Shown: one piece after another, positions 32,714 to 41,071 of the stretch
How the letters are laid out: the number at the start of each line of letters is the position of its first letter
How positions within the stretch are numbered: position 1 is the first letter of the stretch
Assembly: GCA_023266845.1 (NCBI GenBank)
Contig: JAHFPH010000008.1
Coordinates: forward strand, 1-48,118
DNA length: 48,118 bases
From: Rhodospirillaceae bacterium
GTDB taxonomy: Bacteria; Pseudomonadota; Alphaproteobacteria; JAEULC01
Direction of reading: 5' to 3'
Program-made: the position numbers and the translations under genes
Notes under the pieces: model-generated
What the model was told of the DNA's origin: nothing
What the model saw: only the letters and a program-made list of their open reading frames with translations
The model's database searches: none

Positions 32714-33770
32714 GATCGTGACCCGGGCCCAGAAAAGCATGTTGCGGCGCAAAGCAGTCGCGCTGGGCGCGGGGCTTTTCGCGCTGGTAGTCGGCTGCGG
32801 GGCTGCGCCGGCGCAAACGCGCACGCAGCTCAACGTCTACAGCACGCTCGAGGCCGACCAGCTCGCCGTCTATAAAAAGACCTTCGAGGCCGACAACCCG
32901 GATATCGAGATCGCGTGGCTGCGCGATTCGACCGGCGTCGTCACCGCGCGCATCCTGGCCGAGAACGGAAGGCCCACGGGCGATGTCGCCTGGGGTCTGG
33001 CGGTCACCAGCATGATTCTTTTGGACCAGCAGGGATTGCTGGTGCCCTACGCGCCCCAGGATCTGGCGCGCATCAAGCCGGATTTCCGCGACCGGCGCGA
33101 CCCGCCGCGCTGGGTGGGCGTGGATGCCTGGGTGGCAGCGATCTGCTTCAACACGATCGAGGCGCAGAAGCGCGGATTGAAGCCGCCGCGGAGCTGGAAG
33201 GACCTGCTTGATCCTTCCTACAAAGGACAGATCGTGATGCCGAATCCAGGCTCCTCGGGCACCGGCTTTTTCCATGTCTCGGCCTGGCTGCAGATCATGG
33301 GCGACAAGCCGGGTTGGGACTTCATGGACGGGCTCGATCGCAATATCGGCCAATACACGCATTCCGGCTCCAAGCCCTGCAAAATGGCCGCCGCCGGCGA
33401 ATACGTCCTGGGCATTTCGGCCGAGAACGCGGGCGTCCAGGCCAAGCAGCAAGGCGCGCCGGTCGAGGTGCTGCTGATGGCGGAGGGCGGCGGCTGGGAC
33501 ATGGACGCGACCGCGATCTTGAAGGGCGCGAAAAACATCGAGCATGCCAAGCGCCTGGCCGATTGGGCCGCCGGCCGCAAGGCGAACGAGATGTACAGCC
33601 GCTATCTGGCGCTGGTCGCCGTCGACGGCGTCAAGTCCGACATTCCCTTCTATCCGCCGGGCGTCGAGCAATCGATGATCAAGAACGACTTCGCCTGGGC
33701 CGCCGGCAACCGCGAGCGCATCATCCAGGAATGGCGCAAGCGCTACGACGCCAAGACCGAACGCAAGTAA
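32709..33770 (+). CDS. ABC transporter substrate-binding protein, 2-aminoethylphosphonate/iron(III)-type
   Basis: LNVYSTLEADQLAVYKKTFEADNPDIEIAWLRDSTGVVTARILAE...PRWVGVDAWVAAICFNT...IVMPNPGSSGTGFFHVSAWLQIMG...YTHSGSKPCKMAAAGEY; signal-peptide-like N-terminus. Confidence 0.85.
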   Translation: MRIVTRAQKSMLRRKAVALGAGLFALVVGCGAAPAQTRTQLNVYSTLEADQLAVYKKTFEADNPDIEIAWLRDSTGVVTARILAENGRPTGDVAWGLAVTSMILLDQQGLLVPYAPQDLARIKPDFRDRRDPPRWVGVDAWVAAICFNTIEAQKRGLKPPRSWKDLLDPSYKGQIVMPNPGSSGTGFFHVSAWLQIMGDKPGWDFMDGLDRNIGQYTHSGSKPCKMAAAGEYVLGISAENAGVQAKQQGAPVEVLLMAEGGGWDMDATAILKGAKNIEHAKRLADWAAGRKANEMYSRYLALVAVDGVKSDIPFYPPGVEQSMIKNDFAWAAGNRERIIQEWRKRYDAKTERK

Positions 33771-33778
33771 CCGGCCGC

Positions 33779-34969
33779 ATGACCGACTTCCGCACCCGCC
33801 GCAACGTGCTGCTGCTGTCCGCGTGCCAAGCGCTGATGATGACCGGCACTACGCTGGTGATGACGATCTCGGCGCTGGCGGGCCACCAGCTCGCCGAGGA
33901 TAAATCGCTCAGCACCTTGCCGCTGGCGTTGCAGTTCCTCGCCACCATGCTGGCGACGATACCGGCGTCGATGCTGATGAAGCGCATCGGGCGGCGCGAC
34001 GGCTTCACGATCGGAATCGCGATCGGCTTGGCCGGAGCGGGAACCCTGGCTTGGGGCGTGTTCACCGGCAATTTCTGGCTGTTCGCGCTGGGCGGGATTC
34101 CGCTGGGCGTGTTCAACGGCTTCGCCCAGTTCTACCGCTTCGCCGCCGCCGACACCGCCGGGCCCGAATATCGCGCCCGGGCGATCTCTTACGTGCTGGC
34201 CGGCGGCGTGGCGGCGGCGATCGCGGGACCGGAGCTCGCGCGCTGGTCCACGGACTGGTTCGCGCCGGTGTTCTTCGCCGGCGGCTTCGTCGCCATCGCG
34301 GGATTGCAGGCGGCGGCGCTGATCCTGGTGCGGTTTCTCGACATCCCGCCGCTCAGCACGCTGGAGCGCGCGGCCAGCGGCCGAGGCATGGGAGAGATCG
34401 CCCGGCAACCCGCCTTCGTCATCGCCGTGCTGGCGGGGATGATCGCCTACGCCTCGATGAATTTCGTCATGACCGCCACGCCCCTAGCGATGGCGGCCTG
34501 CGGCCATTCCTTTTCCGCCACCACGCTGGTGATGCAGGTGCATGTGCTGGGCATGTTCGTGCCGTCCTTCTTCACCGGGCATCTGATCCGGCGCTTCGGC
34601 GTGCTGCCGGTGATGCTGTCGGGCGCCGCGCTGATCGCGGGCTGCATCGCGGTCAACGCCACGGGAATTTCCGAATGGCATTTCCAGTCGGCGTTGCTGC
34701 TGCTGGGCCTGGGCTGGAATTTCCTCTATGTCGGCTCGTCGACCCTGCTGACCGAAGTGCCGGCGCCGTCCGAGCGCAACAAGGTGCAAGCCGCCAACGA
34801 CTTTCTAGTGTTCGGGCTGGTCTCGATATCGGCCTGGAGCTCGGGCGCGGTCCACGAATGGCTGGGCTGGCAGCCCGCCAACCTGATCGTGCTGCCGCTG
34901 ATCGCTTTTGCGGCTATCGCGACGCTGTGGTTTATCTGGACACGCCGCAGCTTGGCACAAGCGGCGTGA
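33779..34969 (+). CDS. MFS transporter
   Basis: MTDFRTRRNVLLLSACQALMMTGTTLVMTISALAGHQLAEDKSLSTLPLALQFLATMLATIPASMLMKRIGRRDGF. Confidence 0.88.
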   Translation: MTDFRTRRNVLLLSACQALMMTGTTLVMTISALAGHQLAEDKSLSTLPLALQFLATMLATIPASMLMKRIGRRDGFTIGIAIGLAGAGTLAWGVFTGNFWLFALGGIPLGVFNGFAQFYRFAAADTAGPEYRARAISYVLAGGVAAAIAGPELARWSTDWFAPVFFAGGFVAIAGLQAAALILVRFLDIPPLSTLERAASGRGMGEIARQPAFVIAVLAGMIAYASMNFVMTATPLAMAACGHSFSATTLVMQVHVLGMFVPSFFTGHLIRRFGVLPVMLSGAALIAGCIAVNATGISEWHFQSALLLLGLGWNFLYVGSSTLLTEVPAPSERNKVQAANDFLVFGLVSISAWSSGAVHEWLGWQPANLIVLPLIAFAAIATLWFIWTRRSLAQAA

Positions 34970-35052
34970 CGCGCTAGGGTCATCCGCTCAAAAAACGGCG
35001 GCCGCGCCCCGCAAAAGGCGAACGGCTGTCGCAAAGGGAAAGAGGAGGAAAC

Positions 35053-36030
35053 ATGTTCCGACGGAATCTGCTCGGCATCGCCTCGGCTGCGGCGGTAGCA
35101 AGCGTCATGGGCCTGGCCGCGCCAGCCATAGCCGCCTATCCCGACCGCCCGATCACCTTGATCGTGCCCTGGGCTGCGGGCGGCGGCACCGACGCGGTTG
35201 CGCGTATTTTTGGCATCTTAATGGAAAAAGAGTTGAAGCAGCCGGTCAACGTCGTCAACCGCACGGGCGGCAGCGGCGTGGTGGGCCACCAGGCGATCGC
35301 CGAGGCGAAGCCCGACGGCTACACGATCGGCCTGATCACGGTCGAAATCAACATGATGCACTGGCAGGGCCTGACCAAGCTGACCTGGCAGGATTATACG
35401 TCGCTGGCGCTGGTCAACGCCGATCCGGCCGGGCTGCAGGTCGACGTGAAATCGCCGTACAAGGACGCGAAAAGCCTGCTGGCCGCGGTCAAGGCCAACC
35501 CGGGCAAGTTCAAGGCCTCGGGCACCGGCCAGGGCGGCATCTGGCATCTGGCGCTGGCCGGCATGTTGCAGGACCAGAAGATCGACCCGGCCACGGTGCC
35601 GTGGGTGCCGAGCCAGGGCGCCGCGCCGGGCTTGCAGGATCTGGTCGCCGGGGGCGTCGACATCGTGACCTGCTCGCTGCCCGAGGCGCGCGCGCTGATC
35701 GACGCCGGCAAGGTGAAAAGCCTGGCCGTCATGGATGCGCAGCGCAACGGCGCGTTGAAGGACATACCCACGCTGAAAGAGGCGATCGGCAGCAACTGGA
35801 CCACGGCCGCGTGGCGCGGCATGGCCGGACCGAAAGGCCTGCCCAAGGACGTGGCCGACAAGCTGACCGCCGCGTTCGACAAGGCCTACAAGAGCAAGGA
35901 GTACAAGGACTTCATGGATCAGCGCGGCTTCGGCATGATCTGGGGCAACCAGGCCGAGTTCGCCAAGTTCATGGACAAGAGCAACAAAGACCTTGGCGCC
36001 GTGATGAAGGCGGTCGGTCTGGCGAAGTAG
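35053..36030 (+). CDS. tctC: tripartite tricarboxylate transporter substrate-binding protein (TctC family)
   Basis: AAYPDRPITLIVPWAAGGGTDAVARIFGILMEKELKQPVNVVNRTGGSGVVGHQAIAEAKPDGYTIGLIT. Confidence 0.95.
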   Translation: MFRRNLLGIASAAAVASVMGLAAPAIAAYPDRPITLIVPWAAGGGTDAVARIFGILMEKELKQPVNVVNRTGGSGVVGHQAIAEAKPDGYTIGLITVEINMMHWQGLTKLTWQDYTSLALVNADPAGLQVDVKSPYKDAKSLLAAVKANPGKFKASGTGQGGIWHLALAGMLQDQKIDPATVPWVPSQGAAPGLQDLVAGGVDIVTCSLPEARALIDAGKVKSLAVMDAQRNGALKDIPTLKEAIGSNWTTAAWRGMAGPKGLPKDVADKLTAAFDKAYKSKEYKDFMDQRGFGMIWGNQAEFAKFMDKSNKDLGAVMKAVGLAK

Positions 36031-36060
36031 CGCCGCGTTTACCCACGATTCCTCGATCGG

Positions 36061-36089
36061 CCTCGCCCGGCGATCCGCGCCGGGCGAGG
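36061..36089. promoter_or_regulatory. strong intercistronic hairpin between tctC and tctB
   Basis: CCTCGCCCGGCG-ATCCG-CGCCGGGCGAGG, perfect 12-bp stem. Confidence 0.7.
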
Positions 36090-36107
36090 GCGTCTTTACG
36101 GTAGCTC

Positions 36108-36584
36108 ATGAAATTCAACGACGCCGTCAGCGGCCTGTTCCTCGCGGCGCTTGCCCTGGTGGTGATCGCCTGGAGCCGGACTTTCCCGCCGATGCCCGGT
36201 CAGTTCGTCGGGCCGGGACTATTTCCCACGCTGATCGGCTGCGGCATGCTTGCGGGCGCGGGGTTGCTGATCCTGCGCGGCTGGAACGCGCGCGCCGTCG
36301 TGCCGTGGGTCGCGCTCGACGATTGGATCAAGACGCCGCGCCTGGCGGGGCATTTCGCGCTGATCCTCGGGCTGACCCTCGCCTATATCCTGTTTTCCGA
36401 GCAGATCGGTTTTCTCGCGCTGGCGTTCGCGCTGCTGGCGGGCCTGTGCGCCATCGGCGGCGTGCGGTGGTGGGTGAACCTCCTGTCGTCGGTGATCGGC
36501 GTGCTTGCGGTCTACTACATGTTCGAACGCGTGTTGCGCGTGCCGTTGCCGCGCGGCGAGCTGTTCGATTTCCTTCCGTACTAG
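36108..36584 (+). CDS. tctB: tripartite tricarboxylate transporter small permease (TctB family)
   Basis: Small protein with about 4 TM segments between tctC and tctA: MKFNDAVSGLFLAALALVVIAWSRTFPPMPGQFVGPGLFPTLIGCGMLAGAGLLIL. Confidence 0.88.
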   Translation: MKFNDAVSGLFLAALALVVIAWSRTFPPMPGQFVGPGLFPTLIGCGMLAGAGLLILRGWNARAVVPWVALDDWIKTPRLAGHFALILGLTLAYILFSEQIGFLALAFALLAGLCAIGGVRWWVNLLSSVIGVLAVYYMFERVLRVPLPRGELFDFLPY

Positions 36585-36597
36585 GCGTGGGGCCGGC

Positions 36598-38082
36598 TTG
36601 CAAAATCTGATCAATGCCGCCGACCTCCTGTTCCGCTACGACGTGATGTTCACGATCGTCGTCACGTCGTTCTTCGGGCTGTTCGTCGGCGCGATGCCCG
36701 GATTGACCGCCACCATGGCCACGGCGCTCTTGGTGCCGTTCACCTTTTTCATGGAGCCGGTGCCGGCGATCGCCGCCATCGTCACCGCCACGGCGATGGC
36801 GATTTTCTCGGGCGACATCCCGGGCGCTCTGCTGCGCATTCCCGGCACGCCGGCGTCGGCGGCCTATGTCGACGAAGCCTACGCGATGACGCTCAAGGGC
36901 CAGGCCGACCAGGCGCTCGGCGCGGGGCTGGTGTTCTCGGCGATTGGCGGATTGTTCGGCACGGCGGTGCTGATCTGGGCCGCGCCCGCGCTGGCCGAGG
37001 TGGCGCTGAAATTCAGCTCGTTCGAGTATTTCTGGCTGTCGTGCCTCGGCCTTACCTGCGCCGTGCTGATCGCCACCGACCGGCCGCTGAAGGGGCTGAT
37101 CGCGCTGTGCATCGGCCTGCTGATCGCTTGCGTCGGCGTGAACAACCCGGCGGGGTATCAGCGCTTCACCTTCGGCGTGTCCGACCTTCTGGGCGGCATC
37201 AGCTTCATTCCGGTGCTGATCGGCATGTTCGCGGTGCCCGAGGTGCTGCGCTCGGCGACCGATCACGGCCGCGGCGCGCGCATCGCCCAGGTGCGGATCG
37301 ACAGCGTGTTCCGCCACATGGGCCGCTACGCGTGGAAATACAAGCTCGGCATCGTGCGCGGTAGCACGATCGGTACGCTGATCGGCGCGCTGCCCGGCGC
37401 CGGCGCCGACATCGCCGCCTGGGTCACCTATGCCGTCAGTAAGAAATTCTCGAAGGAGAGCGAGAAATTCGGCACCGGCCATATCGAGGGCATCATCGAA
37501 AGCGGTTCGGCCAACAACGCCGCGCTGGCCGGCGCGTGGGTGCCGGCGATGGTGTTCGGCATTCCCGGCGACTCGATCACGGCCATCGCCATCGGCGTGC
37601 TGTACATGAAAGGGCTCAATCCGGGGCCGACTTTGTTTATCAACAAGCCCGACGCGGTGTACGCGATTTTCATGGTGTTCGTGCTGGCCAACCTGCTGAT
37701 GATCCCGATGGGGTGGATTGCGATCAAGTCGGCCAAGCAGATCCTGCGCGTGCCCAAGGAAATCCTGATGCCGTTCATCCTGTTGAACTGCATCGTCGGC
37801 GCCTATGCGATCGACAACACCGTGTTCGGTGTGACCCTGATGCTGTTCTTCGGCATCATCGCGTTCGCTATGGAAGAGAACGACTTTCCCGTGGGTCCGG
37901 CGATCCTGGGCCTGGTGCTGGGGCCGCTGGTCGAGGAGAACTTCATCAAATCCCTGATCAAGTCCGACGGGCAGTTGCTGCAATTCTTCGACCGGCCGAT
38001 CGCCGGCTCGCTGGGCGTCGTCACGCTGGCGATCTGGCTGCTGCCCCCAGCGTTCCTTTTGTGGCGCCGATGGAAGCGCTAG
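36598..38082 (+). CDS. tctA: tripartite tricarboxylate transporter large permease (TctA family)
   Basis: GLFVGAMPGLTATMATALLVPFTFFMEPVPAIAAIVTATAMAIFSGDIPGALLRIPGTPASAA...; start probably TTG at 36598. Confidence 0.93.
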   Translation: MQNLINAADLLFRYDVMFTIVVTSFFGLFVGAMPGLTATMATALLVPFTFFMEPVPAIAAIVTATAMAIFSGDIPGALLRIPGTPASAAYVDEAYAMTLKGQADQALGAGLVFSAIGGLFGTAVLIWAAPALAEVALKFSSFEYFWLSCLGLTCAVLIATDRPLKGLIALCIGLLIACVGVNNPAGYQRFTFGVSDLLGGISFIPVLIGMFAVPEVLRSATDHGRGARIAQVRIDSVFRHMGRYAWKYKLGIVRGSTIGTLIGALPGAGADIAAWVTYAVSKKFSKESEKFGTGHIEGIIESGSANNAALAGAWVPAMVFGIPGDSITAIAIGVLYMKGLNPGPTLFINKPDAVYAIFMVFVLANLLMIPMGWIAIKSAKQILRVPKEILMPFILLNCIVGAYAIDNTVFGVTLMLFFGIIAFAMEENDFPVGPAILGLVLGPLVEENFIKSLIKSDGQLLQFFDRPIAGSLGVVTLAIWLLPPAFLLWRRWKR

Positions 38083-38801
38083 CGGACGTCGGTCTGCTGC
38101 TGCGGCTGCGCGGCGGCGACGGCAGGAAGTCGCGCGGGCCCTGGGGCGGGGGAGGGGGCGAGCCGGGCGGCGCGGAGTCGCGCCAGCCCATGTTCAACAT
38201 CACGACCGCCGTCATGTGGCTGATGATCGCCAATCTGGCGGTGCATCTCGCGCGCATGCTGCTGCCCGAGCAGGCGGACGATGCGCTGGTCTACGACCTG
38301 GCGCTGGTTGCGGCGCGGCTGACCGGGGCCATGCCATGGGGCGCGGTCGATCCGCTGCCGGTCGTGACCTATCAGTTCCTGCACGCAGGGCTGGATCATC
38401 TCGGCATCAACATGCTGGCGTTGCTCGCCTTCGGCACGCCGGTCGAACGGCGCCTAGGCGCCGTGCGTTTCCTTCTGTTCTATCTGGCCTGCGGTTTGGC
38501 GGGGGCGCTGGCGCATGTCGTCGCTTTCGCCGGCTCGCCCGCGCCGCTGATCGGCGCTTCGGGCGCGATCGCCGGTTGCTTCGGCGGCGCCATCCGCATC
38601 ATCGCCGGCACCGGCCCGGAAGGCAGGCTGGCGGGGCTGCGCCAGATCGGCATTCTCGCTGTCGTGTGGCTCGGCAGCCAGGCGGTGTTCGGCGTTTTCG
38701 GCGGCGGAATCGGCTCGGCCGAGATCGTCGCGTGGTGGGCGCATGTCGGCGGATTCCTGGCGGGGCTCGCGCTGATCGGATTGTTCAAGCCGCGCGCTTA
38801 A
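38070..38801 (+). CDS. rhomboid family intramembrane serine protease
   Basis: TYQFLHAGLDHLGINMLALLAFGTPVERRLGAVRFLLFYLACGLAGALAH...PLIGASGAIAGCFGG (GxSG) and WWAHVGGFLAG (catalytic His). Confidence 0.9.
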   Translation: MEALADVGLLLRLRGGDGRKSRGPWGGGGGEPGGAESRQPMFNITTAVMWLMIANLAVHLARMLLPEQADDALVYDLALVAARLTGAMPWGAVDPLPVVTYQFLHAGLDHLGINMLALLAFGTPVERRLGAVRFLLFYLACGLAGALAHVVAFAGSPAPLIGASGAIAGCFGGAIRIIAGTGPEGRLAGLRQIGILAVVWLGSQAVFGVFGGGIGSAEIVAWWAHVGGFLAGLALIGLFKPRA

Positions 38802-38814
38802 GTGACCGCGCGGC

Positions 38815-40272
38815 TCACGCCTCGTATTTCACCGTCGTCATCATGCCGGCGGCCATGTGATACAAGTTGTGGCAGTGCAGCGCCCATTCGCCGGGATTGT
38901 CGGCGTCGAAGGCGACCGTCACGCGCCCGCCCTGGGCCGGCACGATCACCGTGTCGCGCATCGCGCCGTCGATCGCCCGGCCGTTCAGCGCCGTCACCTG
39001 GAAATGGTGCCCGTGCAGGTGCATGGGATGCATCATTCCCGTCGGATTGACGAACGTCATCTGCACGCGCTCGCCCTGCCGGACCGTCATCGGACGGTGC
39101 GCGCCGTGCGTCTGCCCGTTGATGGTCCAGATATAGGGCGGCTGCTCGCCCAGCATGACCGTAAGCCTGCGGTCGGCCGCGCGCCTGGGCAGCGGGTCGC
39201 GCGCGCGCAGCTTCATCTCCAGATCCAGACCGGCCGCCGCAGCCTTGCGCTGGCTCATGGGCGCCAGCTTCACCACCTGGGCTTTTTGCGTAGCCAGGAT
39301 GATGCCCGTGCGCTGCGCCTCGCCTTCGCGCCGCATCAGCACCGGATAGGCGCCTTCGCCGCGCGGCAGGGCCAATAGAAGATCGATGCGCTGGCCCATC
39401 GCCAGCGGAAACTGCGTACCCTCGACCGGCTCGACCGCGTCGCCGTCCACCGCCACGGCTCGCGCCGTTATCGCGCCGGTGTCGACGATGAACGACGTGG
39501 CGGTGGCCGCGTTGATCAGGCGCAGCCGCACGCGCCCACCGCGCTCCACCCGCACCACCTCGGGATCGTTCAGCGTGCGGTCGTTGGCGAGATAGGCGTC
39601 GTACTCGATATCGTGGAGATGCGGCGGCGACGAAGGCGCTGTGGGAGCCTTGGCGACCGGTGCGGGGCGATGCGCGGCATGCGGGTCGGGCTGATCCTGG
39701 CCGGCCATGGCCATATGCCCGGCATGCGCGCCCTGTCCGGCGCCGAGCTTGGCGAACAGCTCCGCCGCGTCGGCGAAGCTGAAATCGTGCAGCAGCACGA
39801 CCGCTTCCTGCGCGTCGTCGCGTCGGTCCTCGCGCACGATCAGGGGTGCTGCCATCAGCATCTGCTCCTGCAACCCCTCATGCGAATGCATCCAGTGCGT
39901 GCCGGGGCGCGGCGCGAAGTCGTAGTCGTAGCGCTGGTCCGGCGGCAGCGGCGGCTGCGACAGGCCCGGCACGCCGTCTTGCGCCGGCGGCGGCGTTTGG
40001 CCATGCCAATGGATCAACGACGGCAGCCCGGCGCGGTTCTCCAGCGTCACGTGGAATCGCTCGCCCGGCTCCAGAACCAGCCCCGGCTTGCCGCCGTCGC
40101 GCGTGATGCCGAACACGCTGGCCGGCTCGCGGTTCACCTCGATCATGCGCCGGGCAATCACCAGCTTCGCCGGTGAGGGGGGTTGCGCCGAGACAGGCCA
40201 GGGCAACGCGGCGGTTGCCGTCGCCGCCAGGCCACGGGCCAGCAGGGAGCGGCGCGTGACCCGGCGGTTCAT
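38815..40272 (-). CDS. multicopper oxidase with Tat-like signal (copper resistance/CueO-type)
   Basis: NRRVTRRSLLARGLAATATAALPWPVSAQ; copper motifs LIHWHGQ, THWMHSHEG, HPMHLHGHHF, HCHNLYHMAAGM; His/Met-rich insert GAHAGHMAMAGQDQPDPHAAH. Confidence 0.93.
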   Translation of the reverse strand: MNRRVTRRSLLARGLAATATAALPWPVSAQPPSPAKLVIARRMIEVNREPASVFGITRDGGKPGLVLEPGERFHVTLENRAGLPSLIHWHGQTPPPAQDGVPGLSQPPLPPDQRYDYDFAPRPGTHWMHSHEGLQEQMLMAAPLIVREDRRDDAQEAVVLLHDFSFADAAELFAKLGAGQGAHAGHMAMAGQDQPDPHAAHRPAPVAKAPTAPSSPPHLHDIEYDAYLANDRTLNDPEVVRVERGGRVRLRLINAATATSFIVDTGAITARAVAVDGDAVEPVEGTQFPLAMGQRIDLLLALPRGEGAYPVLMRREGEAQRTGIILATQKAQVVKLAPMSQRKAAAAGLDLEMKLRARDPLPRRAADRRLTVMLGEQPPYIWTINGQTHGAHRPMTVRQGERVQMTFVNPTGMMHPMHLHGHHFQVTALNGRAIDGAMRDTVIVPAQGGRVTVAFDADNPGEWALHCHNLYHMAAGMMTTVKYEA

Positions 40273-40463
40273 TTGCCCTCGACCAGGTAGCCCGCGCGTT
40301 CGATCGCCGCGATCACCGCCTGGCGCTCGGCCTCGCCCGTGATCGAAACGCGGCCGGAGCCGAGATCGACCCGCACTTGCGCCCGGGGTGCCGCCGCCGC
40401 GACGAAGCGCCGCACCGCCCCAACGCAGCCCTCGCAATGCATGCCTTTGACCGTCAGTTCCAT
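40269..40463 (-). CDS. heavy-metal-associated (HMA) domain protein, CopZ-like
   Basis: MELTVKGMHCEGCVGAVRRFVAAAAPRAQVRVDLGSGRVSITGEAERQAVIAAIERAGYLVEGK (GMHCxxC); stop overlaps the multicopper oxidase ATG (ATGA). Confidence 0.88.
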   Translation of the reverse strand: MELTVKGMHCEGCVGAVRRFVAAAAPRAQVRVDLGSGRVSITGEAERQAVIAAIERAGYLVEGK

Positions 40464-40541
40464 GGCCTCGGTCCGTCTTTTGCGTCCATCGCGGGTATGT
40501 GGGGCTTCCAGCGCCGGGAAGGTCAAGCCCGTGCGACGCGC

Positions 40542-40964
40542 CTATTTCTTCCGGGCGCCGGTCAACCGGGCTTCCAGGCTCTTCAGATAGCGCCGATCGG
40601 CTGATGTGAATTCACCTTCCTTGATGTCGTGCTTGAGGTCTTCCAGCATCGCGCGCGTATCGGCCGACAGGTCGTGCGCTTTCATCAGTCGGTCGATCAG
40701 CGCCAGGTCGCCGGCGGCGTCTCCCGGCGGGTCGGCGGCGGGCAAGGCGGCCGTGTCCTCGTCCCCGGCATGGACATGGCCGGGCGGGTCGCCGTCCATC
40801 TGGGCATGCACCACCCCCGTGAACGCCAGCAGCGAGGCCCAGTCCGCCCCGGCTTCCTTCACGCGATGCGCGATTTCGCGCGCCGCGGCCAGGGCCTCGG
40901 GGTCTTCGGGGTGGCCCAGCTTGTGCAGCAGGGCGATTAAACCTTCGCGGTCCTTGAGCGGCAT
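40542..40964 (-). CDS. hypothetical protein
   Basis: 140 aa MPLKDREGLIALLHKLGHPEDPEALAAAREIAHRVKEAGADWASLL...HDIKEGEFTSADRRYLKSLEARLTGARKK; same orientation as the copZ-like gene. Confidence 0.75.
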   Translation of the reverse strand: MPLKDREGLIALLHKLGHPEDPEALAAAREIAHRVKEAGADWASLLAFTGVVHAQMDGDPPGHVHAGDEDTAALPAADPPGDAAGDLALIDRLMKAHDLSADTRAMLEDLKHDIKEGEFTSADRRYLKSLEARLTGARKK

Positions 40965-41016
40965 ATCGTCTCCTGTCCAGGCGGAATTCGGGAATGATCG
41001 CGTTCCGTTGTTGTCT

Positions 41017-41046
41017 GTTGTAGCGGTGGGCCGAGGGCGCTACAAC
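41017..41046. promoter_or_regulatory. perfect 9-bp inverted repeat in a divergent intergenic region
   Basis: GTTGTAGCG-N12-CGCTACAAC between the hypothetical gene start (40964, minus) and the corA-like start (41072, plus). Confidence 0.5.
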
Positions 41047-41071
41047 ACCGGCCTGATCCGACGAGGGGTGC

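Noticed and set aside
32630-32875. 81-aa plus-strand ORF starting MSRTGRITAGRG
   Set aside because: Treated as a thiL-tail remnant running out of frame into the binding-protein gene at 32709, not as a functional CDS.
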